A stretch of 64,000 nucleotides of DNA from Burkholderia sp. FERM BP-3421 (lineage in GTDB: Bacteria; Pseudomonadota; Gammaproteobacteria; Burkholderiales; Burkholderiaceae). The position numbers were made by a program, and so were the translations under genes. Positions 16,856 through 25,340 of the stretch are shown one piece after another; position 1 is the first letter of the stretch; each line of letters opens with the position of its first letter. Below the pieces are notes generated by a model. The model was given only the letters and a program-made list of their open reading frames with translations, did no database searches and was not told the DNA's origin. The DNA is taken from assembly GCF_028657905.1 (NCBI RefSeq), contig NZ_CP117781.1, positions 2,604,001-2,668,000 of the forward strand, given 5' to 3'.

Positions 16856-17701
16856 TCAGCCGTTCACCGCCAGGATCACGCTCGACGCCTTGAACGCCGC
16901 GAGCGCTTTCACGCCCTTCGCGAGCGCGAGCGCATCGACGCTTTCGTTGGTCACGATCGCCGCAAGCGTCACGCCGCCGTCGAGCGCCAGCAGCACCTCG
17001 CTGTTGACCGCGCCCCGCTTCACGTCGCTCACCACGCCGCGCAGCTGATTGCGGGTCGACAGCCGCAACGGCGCGCCGTCGTCCTCCGTCGCCAGAATCA
17101 CCCACGACGCCTTGACGAGCGCGCAAGCCTGCCCGCCGACCGCGAGACCCAGCGCCTCCGTGCTCTCGTGCGTCACGACGGCGACGATCGTCTGGCCGCC
17201 CGGCAACGCCAGCGTGACTTCGTCGTTTACCGCCCCATGCTTGATCGACGCGACCTCGCCGAGCAACTGGTTGCGTGCGCTTGTCTTCATGCCAATTCTC
17301 CCGATGAGTTCCCAGTTGACCGCAAAACCTGCCACCGCCGCGCTCGCGGCCTCGACAAACCGGCGATGCTCGCGCTCGATCACGCGAAACGCATCGATCA
17401 GCTCGATCGCGCGCGGCGTCAGCACCGTGCCGCCGCCGCCCTTGCCGCCCGTCGAGCGCAGCACGAGCGGCTCGCCGGCCAGATTATTCATCGTGTCGAT
17501 CGCATCCCAGGCCCCCTTGTAGCTGAGGCCGACCGCCTTCGCCGCACGCGTGATCGAGCCGGTCTCGCCGATCGCGGCGAGGAGCGCGATGCGCGCCGCG
17601 CCGCCGAGTGTGTGCGCGCCCGCGTGCAGCCACAGTTCGCCGCGCAGCGCGAGCGGTTCGCGAGCGGAAGCCGATGACGGCAAGGGGGTGGGATCGGTCA
17701 T
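16856..17701 (-). CDS. modE: Molybdate-responsive regulator ModE
   Basis: A 281-residue ModE with an N-terminal winged helix (GSITRAAKAVGLSYKGAWDA recognition segment, then RSTGGKGGGGTVLTPRAIEL) and two C-terminal MOP domains, TSARNQLLGEVASIKHGAVN and STRNQLRGVVSDVKRGAVNS at their starts. ModE binds molybdate and represses the uptake operon, and a matching box lies before modA. The ATG at 17699-17701 gives the usual N-terminal length. Convergent with modABC. The gene starts 35 bp from the stop of the CHAD gene, which is on the same strand upstream. Confidence 0.95.
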   Translation of the reverse strand: MTDPTPLPSSASAREPLALRGELWLHAGAHTLGGAARIALLAAIGETGSITRAAKAVGLSYKGAWDAIDTMNNLAGEPLVLRSTGGKGGGGTVLTPRAIELIDAFRVIEREHRRFVEAASAAVAGFAVNWELIGRIGMKTSARNQLLGEVASIKHGAVNDEVTLALPGGQTIVAVVTHESTEALGLAVGGQACALVKASWVILATEDDGAPLRLSTRNQLRGVVSDVKRGAVNSEVLLALDGGVTLAAIVTNESVDALALAKGVKALAAFKASSVILAVNG

Positions 17702-17735
17702 GACAGCGAGGCGGCGGCGGGGAAACTCATTATAG

Positions 17736-19316
17736 TCAAGCCGTGCGCCCGCCGATCTTCGGTGTGCGCAGCTCGCGCAACAAGCCCTCGGCCTCGCGCG
17801 CCGCGTGCCGCTGCGCGGCCGCGCCATAGCCGCGCGCGAACCCCAGCTGATAAGCAGGCGCCGCCAGCCGTTCGAGGCAGCGCAGCGCGACGGCCGCGTC
17901 GTTCGCGTCGCCGAGCACGCTCTGGACGCGCGCAAGCACGCGCGTCGTCTCGCCGCGCGTGCGGCGCGACGCCAGCGAGGCGAAGAACTCCAGCGCGTAA
18001 CGCAGCCGCTTCGCATCGATCCGCACCTGGTGCCGCGCGGCCGCATCGAGCGCCGTGAGTTTCGGCGCGCCGTACAGATGCCCGAACAGCCGGCTCACGC
18101 GCTTCGCCGCATGGCGCTTGAGCGAGGGCAACGCGCGGTCCGCGCCGCGTGTGGGCGACGCCTCCTCGGCACTCGCCTCCGGCGCGCCGAGCCCGCACAG
18201 CCATTCGAGCCAGGACAGCGCGAGCCCCGCGTAACGCGCCGAGCCAAGCGCCTGACGCAACTCGGTGCGCGCCGCCGCGCCATGCGCGTGCGCGGCGGCG
18301 AGTGTCGCGCTCCACGCGTCGGGATCGCTGTCCGCCGCCGCCAGCGCCGGCAGCGTCGAGGCACCGCAGACATCCCAGTCGCGCACCGCGCCGAGCAGGC
18401 CGCCCAGCCAGCCCAGCTCACCCGCGAACGCGTGCTTCCACGCGCCATCGGCGAAATGCGGAAACAAACGCATCAGCGTGCGCAGGCGGCGCAACGCCAC
18501 CCGCATCTGGTGCACGTATTCCGGATCGCCGGTGTCGCGCGCGCCGGCTTCGTTCGCGAACCACTGCGCGGTCACGTTGCCGCCCAGCGCAAACAATGCC
18601 GCGCGCTGCGTGCGCAGCCCGGTCAGATCGACGCGCGAGGTTTTCACGGGCTCGGCGCGCGCATCCAGCGCCATCCCCTGACATGCGCGATCGAGTGCGC
18701 CCGTCAGCAGCGGGAAGGCGGGCCACGCACCGCTCAACTCCCGCACCGCACGGAACAGCGCGCGCAGCGCCGCCGCGCGCCGGGTGTCGTCGTCGGCGTC
18801 CGCGACGGCCGCGCGCAACTCGCAAAAACGCAACGCGCCGTCGGCGTCGGGCTGGGTGAGATCGTCGAGCGTCAACTCGATCACAAGGCCGTCCTCGTCC
18901 TGCCAGCGGCCACGTCGACGCATGCTGACGAGCGTGGCCGCCGGCGCGCCGGCGTGGTCGGAGGAATCGGTTGGAGGCGGCGCAACCGGCAGTTCGGCGT
19001 GCCGTTCATCGAAGCGCTCGCGGATCGCAACGCCGGGCGCAAATGCACGCGCACGCGCGGCGAGCACATATCGGCCCTGGTCGGTGGTTTCGATCCAGGT
19101 CCACCAGCAGCCCGGCGCGCCGGGCTCCGCCTCGGGCATCCGGCAGGGCGCGATCGAGATGCGCTCGGCGCCGCGCCGCATCTTCACCTGCGGACAGATC
19201 CGCCACGCGCGCACCAGTTCCGCGCCGAAATCGCGGGCCGCACGCCCGCGGACGCCGGCGTTCGCCGGCCAGTGTTGCAACGGAAATCCCAGCACGATCT
19301 CCAGCACGCGCGACAT
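17736..19316 (-). CDS. CHAD-domain protein with degenerate CYTH-like N-terminus
   Basis: A 526-residue protein. The C-terminal half is a CHAD domain with two conserved His/Arg/Lys helices, HQMRVALRRLRTLMRLF and HQVRIDAKRLRYALEFF. These bind polyphosphate in characterised members. The N-terminal region resembles a CYTH/triphosphatase barrel in layout, but the usual ExExK start is replaced by VLEIVLGFPLQ, so triphosphatase activity is doubtful. The start at 19314-19316 (MSRVLEIVLG) was chosen because upstream sequence is not protein-like. A role in polyphosphate-granule association is likely by family. Confidence 0.75.
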   Translation of the reverse strand: MSRVLEIVLGFPLQHWPANAGVRGRAARDFGAELVRAWRICPQVKMRRGAERISIAPCRMPEAEPGAPGCWWTWIETTDQGRYVLAARARAFAPGVAIRERFDERHAELPVAPPPTDSSDHAGAPAATLVSMRRRGRWQDEDGLVIELTLDDLTQPDADGALRFCELRAAVADADDDTRRAAALRALFRAVRELSGAWPAFPLLTGALDRACQGMALDARAEPVKTSRVDLTGLRTQRAALFALGGNVTAQWFANEAGARDTGDPEYVHQMRVALRRLRTLMRLFPHFADGAWKHAFAGELGWLGGLLGAVRDWDVCGASTLPALAAADSDPDAWSATLAAAHAHGAAARTELRQALGSARYAGLALSWLEWLCGLGAPEASAEEASPTRGADRALPSLKRHAAKRVSRLFGHLYGAPKLTALDAAARHQVRIDAKRLRYALEFFASLASRRTRGETTRVLARVQSVLGDANDAAVALRCLERLAAPAYQLGFARGYGAAAQRHAAREAEGLLRELRTPKIGGRTA

Positions 19317-19475
19317 GGCCCCTCCGCGATCGGCGCGCCCGGGCGGGCGCATCCGGTGCCATGGTACACGGCCTCCCAGCCGCCCGGACAGCGTCCGGAC
19401 GCCGCGCGGCGCACCAAGGTGCGCGACTTCCTGCATCGCTCGACGACGTCTCGATGCGTGCGCCGCCGTCGCGGC

Positions 19476-19659
19476 GTTCCGATACGGGTGCGTCGTCCAC
19501 GGTGTCCGGAACGCGCCGGCGGTGGATGCCCGGCCGTCTTGATCATGCCGGCGATGGCGGGTCGCTTCGCATGCGTCCCCCGCCTCATGCCGCCCGGGTC
19601 CGGCGTCGGCGGCGCGCAACCGGGCGGGCCAATTCAGAATGCGTGATCGCCGCAGGGGC
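19476..19659. repeat. Diverged ~185-bp tandem repeat, copy 1
   Basis: Begins GTTCCGATAC. The same order of words recurs in copies 2 and 3: a GTGGATGCCCGG-like segment, a CGCATGCGTCC/CACATGCGTCC segment, a CATGCyGCCCGG segment, then a final CAGAATGCGT-like segment. Length to the next copy is 184 bp. No reading frame is conserved between copies. Confidence 0.75.
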
Positions 19660-19845
19660 GTTCCGATACCGGCACGTCGCCAACGATGTTCGAAGCGCAA
19701 CGCCGGTGGATGCCCGGCAGCATTGAAACCCTGGCGGCCATTGCGGGCCGCTGCACATGCGTCCGCCGCCCCATGCTGCCCGGGACCGGAGTCAGCCGCG
19801 CGCCCCCGGACGGGCCCACTGAGAACGCGTTACAACCGCTGTGGC
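19660..19845. repeat. Diverged ~185-bp tandem repeat, copy 2
   Basis: Starts GTTCCGATAC, contains CGGTGGATGCCCGG (shared with copy 1) and CCCCATGCTGCCCG (shared with copy 3), and ends with GGGCCCACTGAGAACGCG. Length to the next copy is 186 bp. Confidence 0.75.
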
Positions 19846-20031
19846 GCTCCGATACAGGCGCATCGCCAATCTATTCGGAATGCGCCCTCGGCAAATGCCC
19901 GGCGGTATTGGCACCCTGTCGGCAATAGCGGACCTTCGCCTGCTTCCCCGCCCCATGCTGCCCGAGCCTGGGACCCGCAGCGTGCTAGAGCGGGCCCACT
20001 CAGAAAATGTGTTCGGCGTCCGCCGGCGGAA
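19846..20031. repeat. Diverged ~185-bp tandem repeat, copy 3
   Basis: Starts GCTCCGATAC and contains AAATGCCCGG and CCCCATGCTGCCCG. It ends GGGCCCACTCAGAAAATGTG, where the last ~30 bases run into the 3' end and stop codon of the GFA-family gene. This is the most diverged copy. Confidence 0.65.
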
Positions 20032-20395
20032 CGACCCATGCGTGCATGCGTTCTTCGTAGACCGAGACGTTCGGCGCGGGGAAGCTCGGATCGGCGAACG
20101 CCCCGACGGGAATCGCCAGGTACGCCTCCAGTCCCTCGGGTTCGTAGTAAACCGTCGAGCCGCAGTGGGGGCAGAAGTGGAATGTGATGCGGGAGCCTTC
20201 GTCACCGACGCGCACGTACTCGGATGAAGTCCCTGAAAGCGATACGTCCTCGCGACGGAATCTGGCCTGCTGGCTGAAGGCGCTGCCCGTCCTGCGCTGG
20301 CAGGCGAGGCAGTGGCAGATGGAGATACGTACCGGCTCGCCGACGACCTCGGCGCTGAGCTGGCCGCAACTGCAGGATGCTAGACGTCGAGACAT
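20000..20395 (-). CDS. GFA-family (CENP-V/GFA) zinc-binding protein
   Basis: A 131-residue protein with the zinc ligands of the GFA/CENP-V fold: CSCG near the N-terminus, then CHCLACQRRTGSAFS and FHFCPHCGSTVYYE. The family is named for glutathione-dependent formaldehyde-activating enzyme, but most members have no proven activity. The start at 20393-20395 (MSRRLASCSCGQLS) is the usual family N-terminus. Its stop codon lies inside the third copy of the ~185-bp repeat. Confidence 0.85.
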   Translation of the reverse strand: MSRRLASCSCGQLSAEVVGEPVRISICHCLACQRRTGSAFSQQARFRREDVSLSGTSSEYVRVGDEGSRITFHFCPHCGSTVYYEPEGLEAYLAIPVGAFADPSFPAPNVSVYEERMHAWVVPPADAEHIF

Positions 20396-20684
20396 AGGTC
20401 CTGAGGATCGTGGTCGTCAATGGCTGGATGATAGCGGCAGCGGCGGCCATGGTCAGCCCGGTTTTCAAAACCGCCGCCCGCACGACGTCGACTATCGCGA
20501 TGACCGCGACCCGGTCGACGCCGCCGCGCACCTCGATCGGTTGCAGCCGACGCTCGCACCGGGGAAGCGGAGGGACGGTTGCGCGGAAACCGTCGGCGCA
20601 GCCGGACGCCTGGAAAATCGTCGAGCGGGCGACACGCGAAGCCGCCGGCATCCCCCCGCATCGCCGCGCCGGTTACGCGACCGA

Positions 20685-21071
20685 CTATTCCGGCGCGTAC
20701 TGCGCGATGCCGTTGCCGAACGACCAGTTCTCCTTGCGGACCTCGACGAGATTGATGAACACGTCCTCGGGACGCACCCCGGGCGACGCCGCGAGCGCCT
20801 CGACGATCTGCCGGTACAACGCCCGCTTCTGCTCCGGCCCGCGGGAATCGGTGACCGTGATCTGGATCATCACGAGATCGTCGCTGCGCGCGATGCCCAG
20901 GTACTGACGGTCGTAGAGGAAGTTGTCGTCGCGATGCTCGGTGACGGCCATGAAAAGGTCGTCGTCGGGCACGTTGAACACGCGCGTCAAGGCCTGTTGA
21001 ATGCCGGCTGACAAGGCGCGGCGATACGCGGCCGGCTTGCCTTCGCGCAACGCGATTCGGGTGAACGGCAT
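20685..21071 (-). CDS. Tautomerase-family protein (MIF/4-OT superfamily)
   Basis: A 128-residue protein whose mature N-terminus would be Pro (MPFTRIALREGKPAAYRRAL), the catalytic base of the tautomerase superfamily. The length fits the double-motif subgroup. Conserved blocks are FNVPDDDLFMAVTEH and GVRPEDVFINLVEVRKENWS. The start at 21069-21071 has a good RBS (AGGAGA); an upstream in-frame ATG at 21137 would bury the Pro and is rejected. It is divergent from a LysR gene, a common arrangement in which the LysR protein controls the enzyme gene. Substrate unknown. Confidence 0.88.
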   Translation of the reverse strand: MPFTRIALREGKPAAYRRALSAGIQQALTRVFNVPDDDLFMAVTEHRDDNFLYDRQYLGIARSDDLVMIQITVTDSRGPEQKRALYRQIVEALAASPGVRPEDVFINLVEVRKENWSFGNGIAQYAPE

Positions 21072-21156
21072 GGCGGTTCTCCTGATTGAGGGGGACGGGA
21101 CGGTCGTCAAATCCACCTTCAGCTTAGGCACCCCCATCTATAATGAACAGATATCA

Positions 21157-21169
21157 ATGAATATTTCAT
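21157..21169. promoter_or_regulatory. Palindrome ATGAATATTTCAT in the LysR/tautomerase gap
   Basis: Perfect ATGAA/TTCAT arms with a 3-base centre lie 15 bp before the LysR start and just after a TATAAT box at 21139-21144. The position suits an autoregulatory LysR site. Confidence 0.45.
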
Positions 21170-21184
21170 CCATTTCCACCTGAA

Positions 21185-22042
21185 ATGAAACCCCTCGATC
21201 TCGATGCCGTGCGCGCGTTCGTGCTGGTGGCCGATCTCGCGAGCTTCACGCGCGCCGCCGACGCGCTCGGCACCACCCAATCGGCCGTCAGCCTGAAGCT
21301 CAAGCGGCTCGAAACCCATCTCGGCAAGCCGCTGCTCGCGCGCACGCCGCGCGTCGTGAAGCTCGCGCCCGACGGCGCGCGCTTCCTGCCGGCCGCCCGC
21401 GCGCTGCTCGACGCGCACGAGCAGGCGCTCGGCGCGCTCGCGGCCACGCCGCGGCGGCTCGTGCTCGGCGTCAGCGAGCACGTCGCGGTGCCGGACCTGC
21501 CCGCCGTGCTGAGCGGCCTGCACCGGCACGACCCGGGGCTCGCGCTCGAAATGCACCTCGGCACCTCGAGCGACCTGCTCGCCCGCTACGACGACCGCCG
21601 CCTCGACGCCGTCATCGTGCGCCACGAGCCCACGGAAGACCCGCCCCGCGACGACGGCACGCTGCTGTTCAGCGAACCGCTGGCCTGGCTCGCCGCGCCC
21701 GGCTGGACGCCGCGCGCGGGCGAGCCGCTGCCGCTCGCGGTGCTGGCCGGCCCGTGCGGGGTCCGCTCGGCCGCGCTGCGCGCGCTCGAGCGGGCCGGGC
21801 TGCCGTGGCGCGAACGCTTCACGGGCGGCGGCGTCGCCGCGGTCGCCGCCGCCGCCGCAGCGGGCCTCGCCGTCTCCCCGCTCGCGCGCCGCGTCGCGCC
21901 GCGCACGCTGGTCGAGGTCGGCGCGCGCCTCGGCCTGCCGCCGCTGCCCGAATCGCAGGTCGTGCTGTACTCGCGGGTGCGCGACGCGCGCTCGATCGAC
22001 ACGCTGCGTCGTTTCGCCGACAGTCTCGCCGGGCCGGCGTAG
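21185..22042 (+). CDS. LysR-family transcriptional regulator
   Basis: A 285-residue LTTR. The N-terminal winged HTH is MKPLDLDAVRAFVLVADLAS followed by FTRAADALGTTQSAVSLKLK, and a shortened effector-binding domain starts near residue 90 (RLVLGVSEHVAVPDLPAVLS). The divergent tautomerase-family gene is the likely target, with the palindrome at 21157-21169 between them. The gap to the next gene is about 50 bp. Confidence 0.9.
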   Translation: MKPLDLDAVRAFVLVADLASFTRAADALGTTQSAVSLKLKRLETHLGKPLLARTPRVVKLAPDGARFLPAARALLDAHEQALGALAATPRRLVLGVSEHVAVPDLPAVLSGLHRHDPGLALEMHLGTSSDLLARYDDRRLDAVIVRHEPTEDPPRDDGTLLFSEPLAWLAAPGWTPRAGEPLPLAVLAGPCGVRSAALRALERAGLPWRERFTGGGVAAVAAAAAAGLAVSPLARRVAPRTLVEVGARLGLPPLPESQVVLYSRVRDARSIDTLRRFADSLAGPA

Positions 22043-22091
22043 ACTAGCGGGTCGCGCCACTGCCGCCGCCCACCCGACTCCGATCCGCCGC

Positions 22092-23012
22092 ATGACACCG
22101 TCCGCCCGCCAACACCTTCGCGCCAACCTGCTGATGCTCGCCGCCGCCGCGATCTGGGGGTCGGCATTCGTCGCCCAACGCCTGAGCCTCGACGTGATCG
22201 GGCCGTTCCTGTTCACCGGGCTGCGCTTCCTGCTCGGCGCGGCGGTGCTGACGCCGCTGCTGTGGATGAAGGCGTCCGCGCGCGCCCAACTCGCGGCGAT
22301 CGCGCGCGACCGCACGCTGCTGCTGCCCGGCATCGCGCTCGGCGCGCTGCTCGCGGTCTCGATCTCGCTGCAGCAGATCGGCCTCCAGTACACGAAGATC
22401 GCCAATGCCGGCTTCATCAGTTCGCTGTACGTCGTGCTCGTGCCGCTCCTCGGCGTGCTGCTGCGCCACCGCACCGGCCTCGGCACCTGGTTCGGCGCGC
22501 TGCTCGCCGCGCTCGGCCTGTACTTCCTCAGCATCGACGAGCACTTCTCGATCCTGTACGGCGACTGGTTCCAGCTCGCGGGCGCGTTCGTGATCGCCGC
22601 GCACGTGATGGCGGTCGGCTATCTCGCGCGCCGCCACGATCCGCTCGTGCTGTCGTTCCTGCAGTTCGTGGTCTGCGGCCTGCTGTGCAGCGCGCTCGGC
22701 GCCGTGTTCGAGCCGTTCAGCCTGACCATGCTCCGGCACGCGCTGCCCACGCTGCTGTACGGCGGCCTGCTGTCGGTCGGCGTCGGCTATACGCTGCAGG
22801 TCGTCGCGCAGCGCAACGCCGCGCCCGCGCACGCCGCCGTGATCTTCAGCATGGAAGGCGTATTCGCCGCGTTCGCCGGCTGGGCCGCGCTGGGCGAAAC
22901 CCTGTCGGCGCGCGCGCTGCTCGGCTGCGCGCTGATGCTGGCCGGCCTGCTCGCGTGCCAGTTGCTGCCCACCCGCGACGCCGCACCCGGCAACGACGCG
23001 CAACCGGCCTGA
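22092..23012 (+). CDS. DMT-superfamily (EamA) exporter
   Basis: A 306-residue protein with ten hydrophobic helices arranged as two EamA repeats. The first repeat contains AAAIWGSAFVAQRLSLDVIG and the second ends with IFSMEGVFAAFAGWAALGE, the conserved end of EamA domain 2. Members export amino acids or metabolites. It follows the LysR gene by 50 bp in the same orientation, so it may be co-regulated, but the substrate is unknown. Confidence 0.88.
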   Translation: MTPSARQHLRANLLMLAAAAIWGSAFVAQRLSLDVIGPFLFTGLRFLLGAAVLTPLLWMKASARAQLAAIARDRTLLLPGIALGALLAVSISLQQIGLQYTKIANAGFISSLYVVLVPLLGVLLRHRTGLGTWFGALLAALGLYFLSIDEHFSILYGDWFQLAGAFVIAAHVMAVGYLARRHDPLVLSFLQFVVCGLLCSALGAVFEPFSLTMLRHALPTLLYGGLLSVGVGYTLQVVAQRNAAPAHAAVIFSMEGVFAAFAGWAALGETLSARALLGCALMLAGLLACQLLPTRDAAPGNDAQPA

Positions 23013-23082
23013 GACCGCCCTGCCCGACCCATCCCTATAATGGCGCTTGGTTCCATTCCCGCACCCTGATCCAGAACACGCC

Positions 23083-23865
23083 GTGACTCCGCTCTCCGCC
23101 GATCCGGCCGCCGCGCTGCTGCGCGCGCGCGCCGCGTACTTCGCCGCCGAAACGGCGCGCTTCGCGCGCGACCAGGTCCTGTCCACGGTCTCGCACGACC
23201 TGCGCGGGCCGCTCAACGCCATGCACAGCTGGGCCTACGTGCTCGAACGCCAGCTCGCCCACGCGGACGCCAACGTCCTGCGCGCGCTTGCCGGCATCCG
23301 CACCGGCATCGAACAGCAGACGAAGCTGATCGAGACGCAGGTCGACGCGCCGCGCGCCGCGACCCGCGCGCTCGCGCTCGATTGCGCCGCCGTCGCGCCC
23401 GCCGAACTCGCGCAGCAGGCGGCGGCGCTCGCGCGCCTCGCCCTTGCCGACGCGCGCGGCACGCCGCTCGAAATCGAACCGGCGCCCGACCTGGCCGCGA
23501 TCATCTCCGCCGACGGCGAGCGGCTCGCCCAGGCGCTGTTCGCCATGCTGACCTACGCGGCCGAGGCCGGCGCGCCGCATCGCACGGTCACGCTCGCCGC
23601 CTCGTCGGACGCCGCCACGCTGCGCTTCGAGGTGCGCTTCACCGTGCACCGCGACGCACTCGTCGATGCGGCCCTGCCTCACCTGCTCGAAGCGTTCGCG
23701 CGCGAGCAGGCCTTGCAGGTGCAGGACGCGAAGCGCGGCGCCTGGGCGCTCGGGCTGTGCCTGCGCGTCGCGCAGGCGCATGGCGGCGCCTTCGCGCAGG
23801 ACCCGCTCGTCGACGGCGCGCCGTCCACGCTGGCGCTGACGCTGCCGCGCACGGCCGTCCGCTGA
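23083..23865 (+). CDS. Histidine-kinase-like protein with a degenerate ATP-binding domain
   Basis: A protein of about 260 residues. A dimerisation/phosphoacceptor helix carries STVSHDLRGPLNAMHSW (His38), followed by a HATPase_c-like domain ending ALGLCLRVAQAHGGAF, which resembles the G2 box region. The N-box, normally NLLxNAxKF, reads AMLTYAAEAG and lacks the Asn that holds magnesium, and no DxGxG box is evident. There is no sensory or membrane domain and no response regulator nearby. The GTG at 23083 is preferred over a TTG at 23047. It may be a phosphotransfer or scaffold protein rather than an active kinase. Confidence 0.7.
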   Translation: MTPLSADPAAALLRARAAYFAAETARFARDQVLSTVSHDLRGPLNAMHSWAYVLERQLAHADANVLRALAGIRTGIEQQTKLIETQVDAPRAATRALALDCAAVAPAELAQQAAALARLALADARGTPLEIEPAPDLAAIISADGERLAQALFAMLTYAAEAGAPHRTVTLAASSDAATLRFEVRFTVHRDALVDAALPHLLEAFAREQALQVQDAKRGAWALGLCLRVAQAHGGAFAQDPLVDGAPSTLALTLPRTAVR

Positions 23866-23943
23866 GCGCGCTGCGCAACGCAAATCATTACGTTTTCCTT
23901 TCCAGCCCTATACTGACGCTTCTTTCATTTCCGGAGTGATTTC

Positions 23944-25284
23944 TTGATACAGATCTTCGCGCTCATCGGCGCGTTGTTCCTGGTGGCCCTGAACGGTTTC
24001 TTCGTCGCGGCCGAATTCGGCCTCGTCAAGCTGCGCGCGACCCGCGTCAAGACGCTCGCGCGCCAGCACGGGCTGCGCGGCCGCATCCTGCGCATCGTCC
24101 ATGCGCGCCTCGACGCCTATCTGTCCGCCTGTCAGCTCGGCATCACGCTCGCCTCGCTCGGCCTCGGCTGGATCGGCGAGCCCGCGTTCTCCCAGCTGCT
24201 GACGCCGCTCCTGGCGGCGCTCGGGGTCGAGTCCGAGCAGGTCGTGCACCTGGTCTCGCTCGTGTTCGCGTTCTCGCTGATCTCGTTCCTGCACATCGTC
24301 GTCGGCGAGCTGGCGCCGAAATCGATGGCGATCCGCGAGTCGGAGAAGGTCGGCCTGTGGGTGGCCCTGCCGCTGTACGCGTTCTACTGGGCGATGTATC
24401 CGGCGATCTGGGTGCTGAACACGAGCGCGAACGCGATCCTGCGCATGGTGGGGCTGTCCGCCGGGCACGGCGACGACGCCCACTACTCGACCGACGAGCT
24501 GAAGCTGATCCTGCGCAGCCGCCGCAACGCGGCGGGCGCGTCGAAGACGGCGAAGGCCGCGTACAGCACCGACGAATGGAATACGCTCGCGCATTCCCTC
24601 GATTTCTCGTCGATGACGGTGTCGGACCTGATGCGCCCCGCGCACGAGATGGTCGGCCTGCGCCGCGACGTCTCGCTCGCCGACAACATGGAGGTGGTCG
24701 CTCGGCACCGCTTCAGCCGCTATCCGCTGTTCGGCGATGCATCGCGCGAACACGTGGGCGGCCTGATCCACCTGAAGGACCTGCTGCTCGCGCGCCACGC
24801 GGGCGCGGCGCTCGACGACCTGTCCGACTACGTGCGCCCGGTCCAGTACGTGAAACCCGACACGCCCGCGCTCGACCTGTTCCGGCGCTTCCGCAAGGGC
24901 GCGCCGCATTTCGCGCTGGTCGGCAACAAGCATGAGAAGCCGATCGGCTTCCTGACGCTCGACAACCTGCTCGGCGCGCTGGTCGGCCAGATCCACGACG
25001 AATTCCGCCAGGGCGCATCGGACTGGAGCCGCCTCGACGACGGCACGCTGATGGGCAAGGGCAGCCTGCCCGTGGTGTCGCTCGAACAGGCGCTCGGCAT
25101 CGACATCGACGAAGGGCGCGCCGAGTCGGTCGGCGGCCTCGTGATCCAGGCGTTGAGCGACCTGCCGAGCGAAGGCCAGCGTGTGTCGTTCGAACGCTTC
25201 GACGTGGTCGTGAAGAAAATGATCGGGCCGCGCATCGTGCTGGTGCGCGTCTATCCGAAGGCGGCGAAGGAAGCGGACGAATAA
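23944..25284 (+). CDS. CNNM/HlyC-CorC family transporter-associated protein (DUF21-CBS-CorC_HlyC)
   Basis: A 446-residue protein. The N-terminal DUF21/CNNM membrane domain has about four helices (FALIGALFLVALNGFFVAAE first). A CBS pair follows at about residues 215-345 (MTVSDLMRPAHEMVGLRRDV, FALVGNKHEKPIGFLTLDNL), then a C-terminal CorC_HlyC domain. CNNM proteins are linked to magnesium and cobalt export; the older name hemolysin is misleading. Translation starts at TTG 23944, with GGAG nine bases upstream and no better start in the frame. A strong terminator follows. Confidence 0.88.
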   Translation: MIQIFALIGALFLVALNGFFVAAEFGLVKLRATRVKTLARQHGLRGRILRIVHARLDAYLSACQLGITLASLGLGWIGEPAFSQLLTPLLAALGVESEQVVHLVSLVFAFSLISFLHIVVGELAPKSMAIRESEKVGLWVALPLYAFYWAMYPAIWVLNTSANAILRMVGLSAGHGDDAHYSTDELKLILRSRRNAAGASKTAKAAYSTDEWNTLAHSLDFSSMTVSDLMRPAHEMVGLRRDVSLADNMEVVARHRFSRYPLFGDASREHVGGLIHLKDLLLARHAGAALDDLSDYVRPVQYVKPDTPALDLFRRFRKGAPHFALVGNKHEKPIGFLTLDNLLGALVGQIHDEFRQGASDWSRLDDGTLMGKGSLPVVSLEQALGIDIDEGRAESVGGLVIQALSDLPSEGQRVSFERFDVVVKKMIGPRIVLVRVYPKAAKEADE

Positions 25285-25306
25285 GCGCCGCCCGCGCCTC
25301 CTCGCG

Positions 25307-25340
25307 AAGGCGCGCGACCGCGAGGTCGCGCGCCTTTTTT
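25307..25340. terminator. Strong terminator after the CNNM gene
   Basis: AAGGCGCGCGACC and GGTCGCGCGCCTT pair perfectly with a 4-base loop and are followed by a T-run. The last base is shared with the stop codon of the convergent epimerase gene. Confidence 0.88.
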
